Shown: piece after piece, positions 42,030 to 49,393 of the stretch | Layout: every line of letters starts with the position of its first letter | Numbering within the stretch: the stretch's first letter is position 1 | DNA from: JAKOWB01 sp038363005 | GTDB lineage: Bacteria > Pseudomonadota > Alphaproteobacteria > Kiloniellales > JACOMY01 | NCBI GenBank assembly: GCA_038363005.1 | Contig: JBBQBI010000007.1 | Span: forward strand, 156,744 to 220,743 | Reading direction: 5' to 3' | Length of the DNA stretch: 64,000 nt | Position numbers and translations under genes: made by a program | Notes under the pieces: model-generated | What the model saw: the letters and a program-made list of their open reading frames with translations, nothing else | Told to the model about the DNA's origin: nothing | The model's database searches: none

Positions 42030-44132
42030 ATGGCACGTTTCCAGGAGGGATGGACCGGACCGGTACTGGAGTGCCGGAACCTCTGCATCTCCTATGTCAC
42101 GCGTGCCGCCGACATCCCGGCGGTGGTCGACTTCAACCTGACACTGAACAAGGGTGAGACCGTCGGACTGGTTGGTGAGTCGGGCTGTGGCAAGTCGACC
42201 GTCGCCATGGCGATCATGCAGTACATGGGGCACAACGGCCGCATTTCCGGCGGCCAGGTGCTCTACAAGGGCGTCGACTTGGCCACCCTGACGCCCGAGC
42301 AGTTGCGTTCGCTGCGCGGCAACGAGATCGCCATGGTCTACCAGGAGCCCATGGCCTCGTTGAACCCGGCGATGCGCTGCGGCGAGCAGCTCATCGAGGT
42401 GCCGATGTTCCACGAGGGCGTCGGCGCCGCAGAAGCCCGCGAACGCGCGGTGCAGATGCTGGCCGACGTCAAGCTGCCGGACCCCGAGCGGGTGATGAAC
42501 TCCTACCCGCACCAGATCTCCGGCGGCCAGCAGCAGCGCGTGGTCATCGCCATGGCGCTGCTGTCGAAGCCCTCGCTACTGCTGCTGGACGAGCCGACCA
42601 CGGCCCTGGACGTGACGGTCGAGGCCGGCATCGTCGAGCTGATCGCCGAGCTGGCGGGCCGCTTCGATACCTCGATGATCTACATCTCGCACAACCTCGG
42701 CCTGATCCTGGATACCTGCGATCGCATCTGCGTCATGTATTCCGGCAGTGTGGTGGAGGAGGGCACGGTCGCAGAGGTGTTCGACCACATGCGCCATCCC
42801 TATACCCAGGGCCTGTTCGGCTGCATCCCCTTGCCGACGGCGGACAAGGACGCGCGTCCCCTGGTGGCAATCCGCGGCCAGCTGCCGCTGCCGCACGAGC
42901 GCCCGCCGGGCTGCTCCTATGGGCCGCGCTGCGACCACTTCCAGCAGGGGCGCTGCGACGTGCCGCCGCTGCCGATGCTGCCGGTCACCGGCGAGACAGG
43001 GCACGAGGTGCGCTGCGTGCGCTGGGACGAGATCGCCGCGCCAGACTACAGCGGCAAGGGCACTTCCGAGGAGCGCACCTTCGGCCCGCCGGTGCTCTCG
43101 ATCGACCGGATGAAGAAGTATTACGAGCTCAAGGACAGCTCGCTGAAGGCGATGATCAAGGGCAAGACGGTGCGCCACGTGAAGGCGAACGAAAGCATCA
43201 CCTTCGAGGCGCGGGTTGCCGAGACAGTCGCCATCGTCGGTGAGTCTGGCTGCGGCAAGTCGACCTTCGCCAAGGTGCTGATGGGCCTGGAGACCGCCAC
43301 CGAAGGCAAGGTCGAGTTCCGTGGCAAGGACATCGGCGGCCTGCCGGTGCAGAAGCGCAAGAACGAAGACGTCCGCGCCATGCAGATGATCTTCCAGAAC
43401 CCCTTCGACACCCTGAACCCCAGCCACACCGTCGGCGGCCAGCTGGGCCGCGTGATCCGCAAGTTTGGCGGCATCGCCGGCGGCGAGAACGTGCGCAAGC
43501 GGGTGCTGGACCTGCTGGACATCGTCAAGCTGCCGGCCGACTTCTACTACCGCCGGCCGCGCCAGCTGTCGGGCGGCCAGAAGCAGCGCGTCGGCATCGC
43601 CCGCGCCTTCGCCGGCAATCCCTCGCTGGTGGTGGCGGACGAGCCGGTGTCGGCGCTCGACGTCTCGGTGGCGGCGGCGGTGACCGGCCTGCTGATGGAG
43701 ATCCAGCGGGAGTATCGCACCACACTGCTGTTCATCAGCCACGATCTCTCGCTGGTGCGCTACCTGGCCGACCGCGTGGTGGTGATGTACCTCGGCCATA
43801 TCGTTGAGCAGGGCACCACCGACGAGGTCTTCTCGCCGCCCTATCATCCCTATACCGAGGCGCTGCTCTCGGCCGTACCGATCGCCGATACCTCGATCGA
43901 GAAGAAGCGCATCATCCTGGAGGGCAACCTGCCCTCGGTGATCAACCCGCCGATCGGCTGCCCCTTCCACACCCGCTGCCACCGCAAGATCGGCAAGATC
44001 TGCGAAGATGTCCGGCCACCGCAGATCGAGGCCGGCGACGGCCACATCATAGCCTGCCATATCTCCCTGGCCGACCTGCAGGCGGTGGAGCCGGTGATCG
44101 TGCAGAAGCCGCGGGTTGACGCGGCGGAGTGA
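42030..44132 (+). CDS. fused dipeptide ABC transporter ATPase (DppD-DppF in one chain)
   Basis: 700 aa with two complete ABC cassettes. Cassette 1: GESGCGKST, signature ISGGQQQRVVIAMAL, Walker B LLLLDEPTTALD. Cassette 2 (from about residue 350): GESGCGKST, LSGGQKQRVGIARAF, LVVADEPVSALD. Each ends with the Cys-rich oligopeptide-binding C-terminus (CSYGPRCDHFQQGRC and CPFHTRCHRKIGKIC) that may hold a Zn or FeS site. One polypeptide thus supplies both ATPase sites. GAGAAGGGG precedes the ATG. Confidence 0.93.
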   Translation: MARFQEGWTGPVLECRNLCISYVTRAADIPAVVDFNLTLNKGETVGLVGESGCGKSTVAMAIMQYMGHNGRISGGQVLYKGVDLATLTPEQLRSLRGNEIAMVYQEPMASLNPAMRCGEQLIEVPMFHEGVGAAEARERAVQMLADVKLPDPERVMNSYPHQISGGQQQRVVIAMALLSKPSLLLLDEPTTALDVTVEAGIVELIAELAGRFDTSMIYISHNLGLILDTCDRICVMYSGSVVEEGTVAEVFDHMRHPYTQGLFGCIPLPTADKDARPLVAIRGQLPLPHERPPGCSYGPRCDHFQQGRCDVPPLPMLPVTGETGHEVRCVRWDEIAAPDYSGKGTSEERTFGPPVLSIDRMKKYYELKDSSLKAMIKGKTVRHVKANESITFEARVAETVAIVGESGCGKSTFAKVLMGLETATEGKVEFRGKDIGGLPVQKRKNEDVRAMQMIFQNPFDTLNPSHTVGGQLGRVIRKFGGIAGGENVRKRVLDLLDIVKLPADFYYRRPRQLSGGQKQRVGIARAFAGNPSLVVADEPVSALDVSVAAAVTGLLMEIQREYRTTLLFISHDLSLVRYLADRVVVMYLGHIVEQGTTDEVFSPPYHPYTEALLSAVPIADTSIEKKRIILEGNLPSVINPPIGCPFHTRCHRKIGKICEDVRPPQIEAGDGHIIACHISLADLQAVEPVIVQKPRVDAAE

Positions 44133-44161
44133 CGCCCTGCGCCAGCGGCCGCCATGCTATG

Positions 44162-44188
44162 CTGTCCGGGTCGTCGCAACCCGGACAG
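44162..44188 (+). promoter_or_regulatory. hairpin covering the ribosome-binding region of the next gene
   Basis: The perfect 10-bp inverted repeat CTGTCCGGGT / ACCCGGACAG with a 7-base loop ends four bases before the ATG at 44193. It contains the only purine-rich stretch (GGACAG) that could act as Shine-Dalgarno. Without a T-run it is more like a translational switch or mRNA end structure than a terminator. Confidence 0.5.
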
Positions 44189-44192
44189 CCCC

Positions 44193-44927
44193 ATGACCAA
44201 CCAGCCGCTTCGCATCTTCATTGGTTTCGACGAACGCCAGCCGGTGTCCTTCACCGTGCTGCAGAATTCCATCATCCGGCGCAGCAGCCGGCCGGTGGCG
44301 ATCACGCCGCTGGTGCTGGGCACCCTGCCGATCACCCGGCGCGGCCTTACGCCCTTCACCTTCAGTCGCTTCCTGGTGCCCTGGCTGTGCGACTGGCAGG
44401 GGTGGGCGCTGTTCCTCGACCTCGACATGCTGGTGCTGGGCGACATCGCCGAGCTCTTCGGCTTCGCCGATGACAGCAAGGCCGTGGTGGTCTGCCAGGA
44501 GCAGCAGCGCTTCGAATGGGCCAGCGCCATGCTGTTCAACTGCGCACACCCGGCCAATCGCGTGCTGACAGCTGACTATGTCGAGGACGCCAAGCGCTGC
44601 GTGCGGCCACATTCCATCGATTGGATCGCGGACGAGAGCCTGGTCGGCAGCTTCCCGGCGGTCTGGAACCACTGTGTCGGCTACAACCGGCCGCGGCCCG
44701 ACGCCAAGCTGGCGCACTACACCATGGGCATCCCGGCCTTTCCCGAGATTCGCGGCTGCGAGTACAGCGACGAATGGCTGGAGGAGTTCCGCAACGCCAC
44801 CACGACCCAGCCCTGGCTGACGCTGATGGGCAATTCGGTCCATGTGGTGAAGACTGCGGACGGCCGCGTGCTACCCAAGCTGCATCCCGAGGCGCGCGAG
44901 ATCCTGGCGCGCCAAGCGAGCCGCTGA
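44193..44927 (+). CDS. glycosyltransferase family 8-like protein
   Basis: 244 aa. LRIFIGFDERQPVSFTVLQNSI is the N-terminal nucleotide-sugar strand. WALFLDLDMLVLGDIAELF has the DxD metal motif (D76, D78). VWNHCVGYNRPRPDAKLAHYT with a downstream HYT resembles the GT8 His motif. The small size argues for a minimal GT-A transferase. It begins 60 bases after the ABC operon but is probably unrelated to it. The acceptor is unknown. Confidence 0.72.
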   Translation: MTNQPLRIFIGFDERQPVSFTVLQNSIIRRSSRPVAITPLVLGTLPITRRGLTPFTFSRFLVPWLCDWQGWALFLDLDMLVLGDIAELFGFADDSKAVVVCQEQQRFEWASAMLFNCAHPANRVLTADYVEDAKRCVRPHSIDWIADESLVGSFPAVWNHCVGYNRPRPDAKLAHYTMGIPAFPEIRGCEYSDEWLEEFRNATTTQPWLTLMGNSVHVVKTADGRVLPKLHPEAREILARQASR

Positions 44928-44948
44928 GGTCGCCGCGCCAAGCGGCGC

Positions 44949-45662
44949 CTACTGCGCCTTGTAGGTCGCGTCGAAATAGCCGTGCGCGCCGCAGAGGTCC
45001 TGGCACGCGGTCGAGCTGACGGCCACGCCGCCGTCGACGCGGGCGAAGGTGACGCGGCATTGGCCGGCATCCGGGTCTTGCCAGAGCAGCAGGTCAGGAC
45101 CTTCCTCCAAGTCGGTGCCGGCGATGTCGCAGATATGCGCGCTGGGCCCGCTGACCGTCAGGATCTGGAAGGCGAAGCCAGTCGGCATGCGCAGCACTGT
45201 CAGCCCACCTGACGAGAAGCCGTCGTCGTAGCTGTAGCTGCTGCTCCAGCCCTCGCCAGGGTTGCTACCGTCCAGCACCAGTTCCAGCTGCTGAGCCAGC
45301 ACCAGCAGGCGGCCCTCGTAGGCCGTGTAGAGGCAGGCGGCGCGGGCCCCTTCGGCATCGGTCTCTGCCGTCGCCTTTGCCGTCTCGCAGGCGTTGCGCT
45401 CTTGCTTGAGCCAGGCACGCTGCTCGGCCTTCAGGGTTTCCTGTCCCTTGCTGTCGAGCTCGGCGCGCAGGCCCTTGTAGAGCTCGGCCAGGGAGCGATC
45501 GTAGCTCGACAGCATCCAGTCGTCGCAGATCTGTCGCTCCACCTTGCTCGCCGCTTTGGCGCAGTCGAAGCTGGGCCCGCTTTCGGCCGCTGCCGGCGCG
45601 GCGGCCAGCAACAGTCCAGCCAGCAGAGCGGCGAGGGGCGGGGCGGTGGCGATCCTGGGCAT
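44949..45662 (-). CDS. LprI-like (lysozyme-inhibitor-type) exported protein
   Basis: 237 aa with a Sec signal peptide (MPRIATAPPLAALLAGLLLAAAPAAA). The N-terminal third is an LprI domain: FDCAKAASKVERQICDDWMLSSYDRSLAELY ... QRAWLKQERNAC. The family includes a mycobacterial lysozyme inhibitor, but most members are untested. Several paired cysteines suggest disulfides in the periplasm. The C-terminal half (with VLDGSNPGEGWSSSYSYDDG) is not recognised. Confidence 0.78.
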   Translation of the reverse strand: MPRIATAPPLAALLAGLLLAAAPAAAESGPSFDCAKAASKVERQICDDWMLSSYDRSLAELYKGLRAELDSKGQETLKAEQRAWLKQERNACETAKATAETDAEGARAACLYTAYEGRLLVLAQQLELVLDGSNPGEGWSSSYSYDDGFSSGGLTVLRMPTGFAFQILTVSGPSAHICDIAGTDLEEGPDLLLWQDPDAGQCRVTFARVDGGVAVSSTACQDLCGAHGYFDATYKAQ

Positions 45663-45736
45663 CGGCTGGCTCCGGTGGATTCTGGACCTCCACACTATAG
45701 CGAGCGATCCCGCGGCAAGGCCATGACACAAAAGGC

Positions 45737-45776
45737 AAAAAGCAAAGGGCCGCGCCGGGTTTTGCCGGCGCGGCCC
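45737..45776 (-). terminator. intrinsic terminator of the tRNA-Asn transcript
   Basis: The perfect 12-bp GC stem GGGCCGCGCCGG / CCGGCGCGGCCC (45747-45776) has a 6-base loop. On the minus strand it is followed by TTTGCTTTTTG. It sits ten bases beyond tRNA-Asn. Confidence 0.85.
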
Positions 45777-45786
45777 TCGCTTGAAT

Positions 45787-45862
45787 TGGCTCCGCGGGTT
45801 GGACTCGAACCAACGACCGGGCGATTAACAGTCGCCTGCTCTACCAACTGAGCTACCGCGGA
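45787..45862 (-). tRNA. tRNA-Asn (anticodon GTT)
   Basis: 76-base cloverleaf on the minus strand: acceptor TCCGCGG / CCGCGGA, G discriminator, encoded CCA, D-arm TAGCTCAGTTGGTAGAGCA, anticodon loop CTGTTAA (GTT), T-arm GTTGG-TTCGAGT-CCAAC. It is followed by a strong intrinsic terminator. Confidence 0.97.
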
Positions 45863-45965
45863 TCAGGCCTCGTCGCACGGATGCGCCAAGGCGGCAGGCT
45901 TATAGCAAAGGGGTTCCCCGCCTGCAAAAGGAAATCCCGACGGCCTTCTTCCAAGGGCGCGGAAA

Positions 45966-46039
45966 TGGAGGCCCGGGCCGGAATCGAACCGACGTACGAG
46001 GATTTGCAGTCCTCTGCATGGCCACTCTGCCACCGGGCC
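45966..46039 (-). tRNA. tRNA-Cys (anticodon GCA)
   Basis: 74-base cloverleaf on the minus strand: acceptor GGCCCGG / CCGGGCC, discriminator T, encoded CCA, D-arm TGGCAGAGTGGCCATGCA, anticodon loop CTGCAAA (GCA), T-arm GTCGG-TTCGATT-CCGGC. It is transcribed ahead of tRNA-Asn with a spacer of 103 bases, so the two are probably one transcript. Confidence 0.97.
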
Positions 46040-46245
46040 CGACCGGACCCCCGCACCGGGAAGCTCCCAGCCGCGGGCCCAGATGATCGGCCTGCGTGTC
46101 TAGCCGGGCATCGCCTGGCTTGCAAGCTTGTTACACGACATGGCGACGCCTGCGGGGCCGCGCCGCAGGGGGCCGATAGCCATGACAACTGGTAGTATCC
46201 GGCTAATCCAAAGAGTCTGCCAATACCATGCGCAGGAGGCTTCCG

Positions 46246-47193
46246 ATGTCATTTGATCGACGCCGTTTCATGCTCGCCACAGCCGCCGCCTTGCCGTTGC
46301 TTCGCAGTGCGATCAACCCGGCGCGCGCCGCCGGCGTCGAGAAGCTGACCCTGATCGAGCCGCTGGGCCAACCCTCGGTGGTCTGGAATCTCTTCACCCT
46401 GCTGCGGCCGGCCCTGGGCGAAGCGCTGGGCTGCACGGTGGAGCAGCAGACCGTGACCGGCGACGACGGGGTGGCGGCGCTGCGCGCCCTGGCCGGCGGT
46501 AGCGATACTGCCCCGCGTCTGTGGGGCGGCCCCGTCATGGCGACGCAGTATCTGGAGTCACTGCGGCCGGACGCGGTGAAGATCAGTGGCCTGGCGCCGA
46601 TCGCCAAGTTGACCAACGGCTTCTCCGTCGCGCTCTTCACGCGCGCAGAGAACAGCACGCTCGACTGGGCGGCGCTGATGAAGCTGTCGGCGCAGGGCCC
46701 CCAGACGGTCAGTTGCCTGCAGCAGGCCACCGCCGCCTACGTCGCCAAGCTGATGCTTGAAAAGAAGGCCGACCTGCAGACCGCGACGACCCTGCGCGAC
46801 ACCCTGCCCGAGGTTGTCGCCGACGTGGTGGATGGCCGCACGCTGCTCGGCATCCTGCCGACGGTGCTGATTGCCAAGCACCTCGACCGCCTGCGAGGTG
46901 TGGTGAGCTTCGGTGCGGCACGCAACACCAACCTGACGGACACCCCGACCTTTGCCGAGCTCCTGGACAACCGCAAGCTGGCCTTCACCGAAAGCATCGG
47001 CGTGTTCGGCCCGCCCGACCTTTCGACCGCGCTGCGGGACACGCTGACCGCTGGCTTCCTGAATGGCGGCCACAGCGAGGCAGTGGCCGCCGCCTCGGAG
47101 CAGGCCGATTTCCCGGTTGCGGTCAGCGACGCCGCGGTCCTGACGACGACGATGGAACGAAATCAGCGCGTGCTGCGGCGCATACTGGAGTAG
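46246..47193 (+). CDS. Bug/TctC-like solute-binding protein, Tat-exported, without a transporter partner
   Basis: 315 aa. The N-terminus MSFDRRRFMLATAAALPLL is a Tat signal (RRRFML) with ARA cleavage near residue 29. The body begins VEKLTLIEPLGQPSVVWNLF and has a periplasmic Bug/TAXI-like two-lobed layout; the family call is less certain than for the TAXI protein because the hallmark start is missing. AGGAGG lies seven bases before this ATG and favours it over 46228. No tctA/tctB-like membrane genes are near. Confidence 0.68.
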   Translation: MSFDRRRFMLATAAALPLLRSAINPARAAGVEKLTLIEPLGQPSVVWNLFTLLRPALGEALGCTVEQQTVTGDDGVAALRALAGGSDTAPRLWGGPVMATQYLESLRPDAVKISGLAPIAKLTNGFSVALFTRAENSTLDWAALMKLSAQGPQTVSCLQQATAAYVAKLMLEKKADLQTATTLRDTLPEVVADVVDGRTLLGILPTVLIAKHLDRLRGVVSFGAARNTNLTDTPTFAELLDNRKLAFTESIGVFGPPDLSTALRDTLTAGFLNGGHSEAVAAASEQADFPVAVSDAAVLTTTMERNQRVLRRILE

Positions 47194-47417
47194 TTGTTGA
47201 GGCAGCGGGTGATTGGAAAATTTTCGCTCAACTAGCATATAGCGATATGTCATGATGAAAATAGTAAATCAATCCGGTGCTTTAATGACACAAGCAATAC
47301 TAGTGTATTCAGGCCGTTTCTACTGTCCGAAAGGAACATAAGATATTATTCTTCTCCTTGGTCATGCGCTGAAGTCAGTGCATTGGGGACCAGTTATCCA
47401 ACCGAGGAGGGAGCGTC
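47194..47417 (+). promoter_or_regulatory. A/T-rich promoter region of the glycine-rich protein gene
   Basis: The 220 bases are strikingly A/T-rich against a roughly two-thirds GC background (for example around 47215-47350: AACTAGCATATAGCGATATG, AAATAGTAAATCAATC). They have no coding frame. Such a break usually marks a strong, regulated promoter or a xenogeneic segment. A GAGGAGGGAG ribosome site at the right end belongs to the next gene. I cannot fix the -10/-35. Confidence 0.4.
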
Positions 47418-47756
47418 ATGAAGATGATTTCTGCGGGCATGCTGTCGCTATCCCTGTCTTTGGCGGCGGCTACGTTGGGTTCTGCTCAAGGAGCGCCGTT
47501 GGGACTGACATCGCTGAAGGCGATCGGTCCCAATGCGGTACAGCCGGTGGCCTGTAGCGCCGAGGCGACGCCAGGTCAGTTGCTGTGGCTGGCGGCCGGC
47601 TGTGGCGGTGCTGGCGGCGGCGGCGGCGGTGGCACCGGTGGCGGTACGGGCACTGGTGGTGGCGGCAGCGGCGGCACGGGCGGCACCGGTGGGACCGGTG
47701 GCGGTGGTGGCGGCGCTGGCGGTGGTGGAGCTGGCGGCGGACCCCGGTCGCGCTAA
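47418..47756 (+). CDS. secreted glycine-rich protein
   Basis: 112 aa. A Sec signal (MKMISAGMLSLSLSLAAATLGSAQG) is followed by a short unique stretch, GLTSLKAIGPNAVQPVACSAEATPGQLLWLAAGC (Cys 46 and 62), and a tail of about 47 residues made almost only of Gly with Thr, Ser and Ala, ending GPRSR. GAGGAGGGAG precedes the ATG. The Gly tail uses several Gly codons (GGC, GGT, GGA), so it is a selected protein sequence rather than simple DNA slippage. Function unknown; a structural or matrix role is a guess. Confidence 0.65.
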   Translation: MKMISAGMLSLSLSLAAATLGSAQGAPLGLTSLKAIGPNAVQPVACSAEATPGQLLWLAAGCGGAGGGGGGGTGGGTGTGGGGSGGTGGTGGTGGGGGGAGGGGAGGGPRSR

Positions 47757-47840
47757 CACCCTGGCAGGCTGACGGTGCGCCCAGGCAGATGCCCGGGTGC
47801 CCGCCAGACGCCAAACTCACAGACAATATCTCTCTCTAGC

Positions 47841-47870
47841 AACGGGTCGGCCAAGCGCCGGCCCGTTTGT
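47841..47870 (+). terminator. intrinsic terminator after the glycine-rich protein gene
   Basis: An 11-bp stem AACGGGTCGGC / GCCGGCCCGTT (one G-T pair) with a 5-base loop, followed by TGT CTG, about 85 bases after the stop codon. Confidence 0.7.
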
Positions 47871-48274
47871 CTGTGGTGCCGGCAAGGTCTCGGCACCGGC
47901 GAATCCCCGCGTGAAGAATGCACCAATCGTCCGCATCCAGTCGGCCCGGCAGGCCGTAATTGTGGCGGTCTCGCTGCGCGGCGCACGGCGACGGCCCCGC
48001 CGTGGGTGGTCCGCGCCGGGGCGCCCAGGTGGCGTTTTTCGACCGCAGCGCAGGCTGCTGGTTCGGCGGCGCTGGGTTCGGTTCCTTAGGGGGCACGGCC
48101 TGGCGTTGAGGGGCCCCGGATGGACCGCCACCGTCCGGGGCCCCCGTTTCTCCGCGTTACGCCAGCGGCCAGTCCAGGCGCCGCCATGCCCTGGCGCTGG
48201 CGGCCCGCCTTGAGACGCGCCGGCTTTGCTTCTATAAGCTCGGCAGCAGCCGCCAGATCGGGAGAAGCCGCGTC
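47871..48274 (+). other. 0.4-kb gap with an orphan terminator hairpin
   Basis: No frame in this stretch has family resemblance. A strong intrinsic terminator (11-bp perfect stem GGGGCCCCGGA / TCCGGGGCCCC, 48110-48120 and 48134-48144, then CGTTTCTCC) sits 240 bases after the previous terminator and 130 bases before pcm, so it may end an unrecognised transcript. GGGAGAAG before 48275 belongs to pcm. Confidence 0.45.
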
Positions 48275-48928
48275 GTGAATCACACGCTCGCCCGCCGCAA
48301 GATGGTCGAAAACCAATTGCGCGCCAATCGCGTGACCGAGGATAACCTGGTGCAGGCCATGGGCGAGCTGCCGCGCGAGCGCTTCGTGCCGGCGCCGCAG
48401 GCCGGCATCGCCTACGTCGACGAGGATCTGGCGATTGCACCGGGGCGCTACCTGCTGGACCCCATGGTGCTTGGGCGCCTGGTGCAGGCGCTGGAGGTGC
48501 GGCCAGCCGACATGGTGCTGGATCTGGCCTGCGCGACCGGATACTCGACGGCAGTGCTGGCGCGCCTTGGCGGCACGGTCGTGGCGGTAGAACCGGACAA
48601 GGCCCTGGCCGCCCTGGCCAACGAAACGCTGAACGCGCTGTCCGTCGACAATGCCGTGGTGGTCGAAGGTGAAGTGGCGCAAGGCTATCCTAAGCAGGCG
48701 CCCTATGACGCCATCCTGATCAATGGCGCCGTGGCAGCGGTGCCGCCGGCGCTGCTCGAGCAGCTGGCCGAGGGTGGTCGGCTGGTCACGGTGGTGAAGG
48801 ACGGCCCGGGACTGGGCCGCGCTACGCTCTATCGCAAGCTGGGTGGCCTGGCCGGCCACCGCGTGCTGTTCGACGCCGGTACGCCGCTGCTGCCAGGCTT
48901 CGCCCGCCAGCCCGGCTTCGTGTTCTAG
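48275..48928 (+). CDS. pcm: protein-L-isoaspartate O-methyltransferase
   Basis: 217 aa from GTG preceded by GGGAGAAG. It starts NHTLARRKMVENQLRANRVTEDNLVQAMGELPRERFVP, which is the alphaproteobacterial Pcm pattern; motif I is VLDLACATGYSTAVLA. It repairs isoaspartyl residues using SAM. It stands first in the run pcm-rhodanese-tolC-popZ-valS. Confidence 0.92.
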   Translation: MNHTLARRKMVENQLRANRVTEDNLVQAMGELPRERFVPAPQAGIAYVDEDLAIAPGRYLLDPMVLGRLVQALEVRPADMVLDLACATGYSTAVLARLGGTVVAVEPDKALAALANETLNALSVDNAVVVEGEVAQGYPKQAPYDAILINGAVAAVPPALLEQLAEGGRLVTVVKDGPGLGRATLYRKLGGLAGHRVLFDAGTPLLPGFARQPGFVF

Positions 48929-48937
48929 GCCGCGCCG

Positions 48938-49261
48938 GTGGCGCCGCTGGAAATCACGCCGCAGACCTTGGCTGATTGGCAGGCCGCCGGGCAGCCGCTG
49001 GTCCTGCTGGATGTCCGCGAGGACTGGGAGCGACAGCTGGTCGCGCTGCCGCAGAGCCTGGGCATCCCGATGCAGCAGGTCCCCGCGCGCCTGGCCGAGC
49101 TGACCCAGGGCAGTCCCCTGGTGGTGCTTTGCCATCACGGCGGGCGCAGCTTGCGGGTGGTGCAGTACCTGCGCGCCCAGGGCTACGACCAGGCGATCAA
49201 TCTGGCCGGCGGCATAGACGCCTATGCCCGCGAGGTCGATCCCAGCCTGGCGACTTATTAG
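48938..49261 (+). CDS. single-domain rhodanese-like sulfurtransferase
   Basis: 107 aa from GTG. The domain is complete: LVLLDVREDWERQL, then the active loop CHHGGRS (C65), then YLRAQGYDQAINLAGGIDAYAREVDPSL. It can accept a sulfane sulfur on Cys65; CHHGGRS is the usual single-domain form. It lies ten bases after pcm and is likely co-transcribed with it. Confidence 0.9.
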   Translation: MAPLEITPQTLADWQAAGQPLVLLDVREDWERQLVALPQSLGIPMQQVPARLAELTQGSPLVVLCHHGGRSLRVVQYLRAQGYDQAINLAGGIDAYAREVDPSLATY

Positions 49262-49295
49262 CCGCCGGCACACCGGGATATCTGAACTACGGGAC

Positions 49296-49323
49296 TTGTC
49301 GGACGAAACCCGATGCTTATCTT
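49296..49323 (+). promoter_or_regulatory. candidate sigma-70-type promoter of tolC
   Basis: TTGTCG (49296-49301) and TATCTT (49318-49323) with a 16-base spacer precede the tolC start by about 70 bases. The palindrome at 49321-49339 overlaps the -10. Confidence 0.45.
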
Positions 49324-49339
49324 AGCGGAATCCGCTAAG
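49321..49339 (+). promoter_or_regulatory. 19-bp perfect palindromic operator in front of tolC
   Basis: CTTAGCGGA-A-TCCGCTAAG is an exact inverted repeat overlapping the putative -10 and transcription start of tolC. This is the position and size expected of a TetR-type repressor site. Its presence also argues against a tolC start at 49313. Confidence 0.7.
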
Positions 49340-49393
49340 GTGTTCTGGAATCGGCGGATTTACTGGACAGAGTTGCGGGGAAGGATAGCGATC

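Noticed and set aside
47600..47755. possible CRISPR or tandem-repeat array
   Set aside because: The repeating pattern is made of mixed glycine codons in a secreted-protein tail; there are no regular repeat-spacer units.
49313..49393. 27-residue N-terminal extension of TolC
   Set aside because: It overlaps the promoter and the perfect palindrome, and only the GTG at 49394 gives a proper signal peptide behind a ribosome site.
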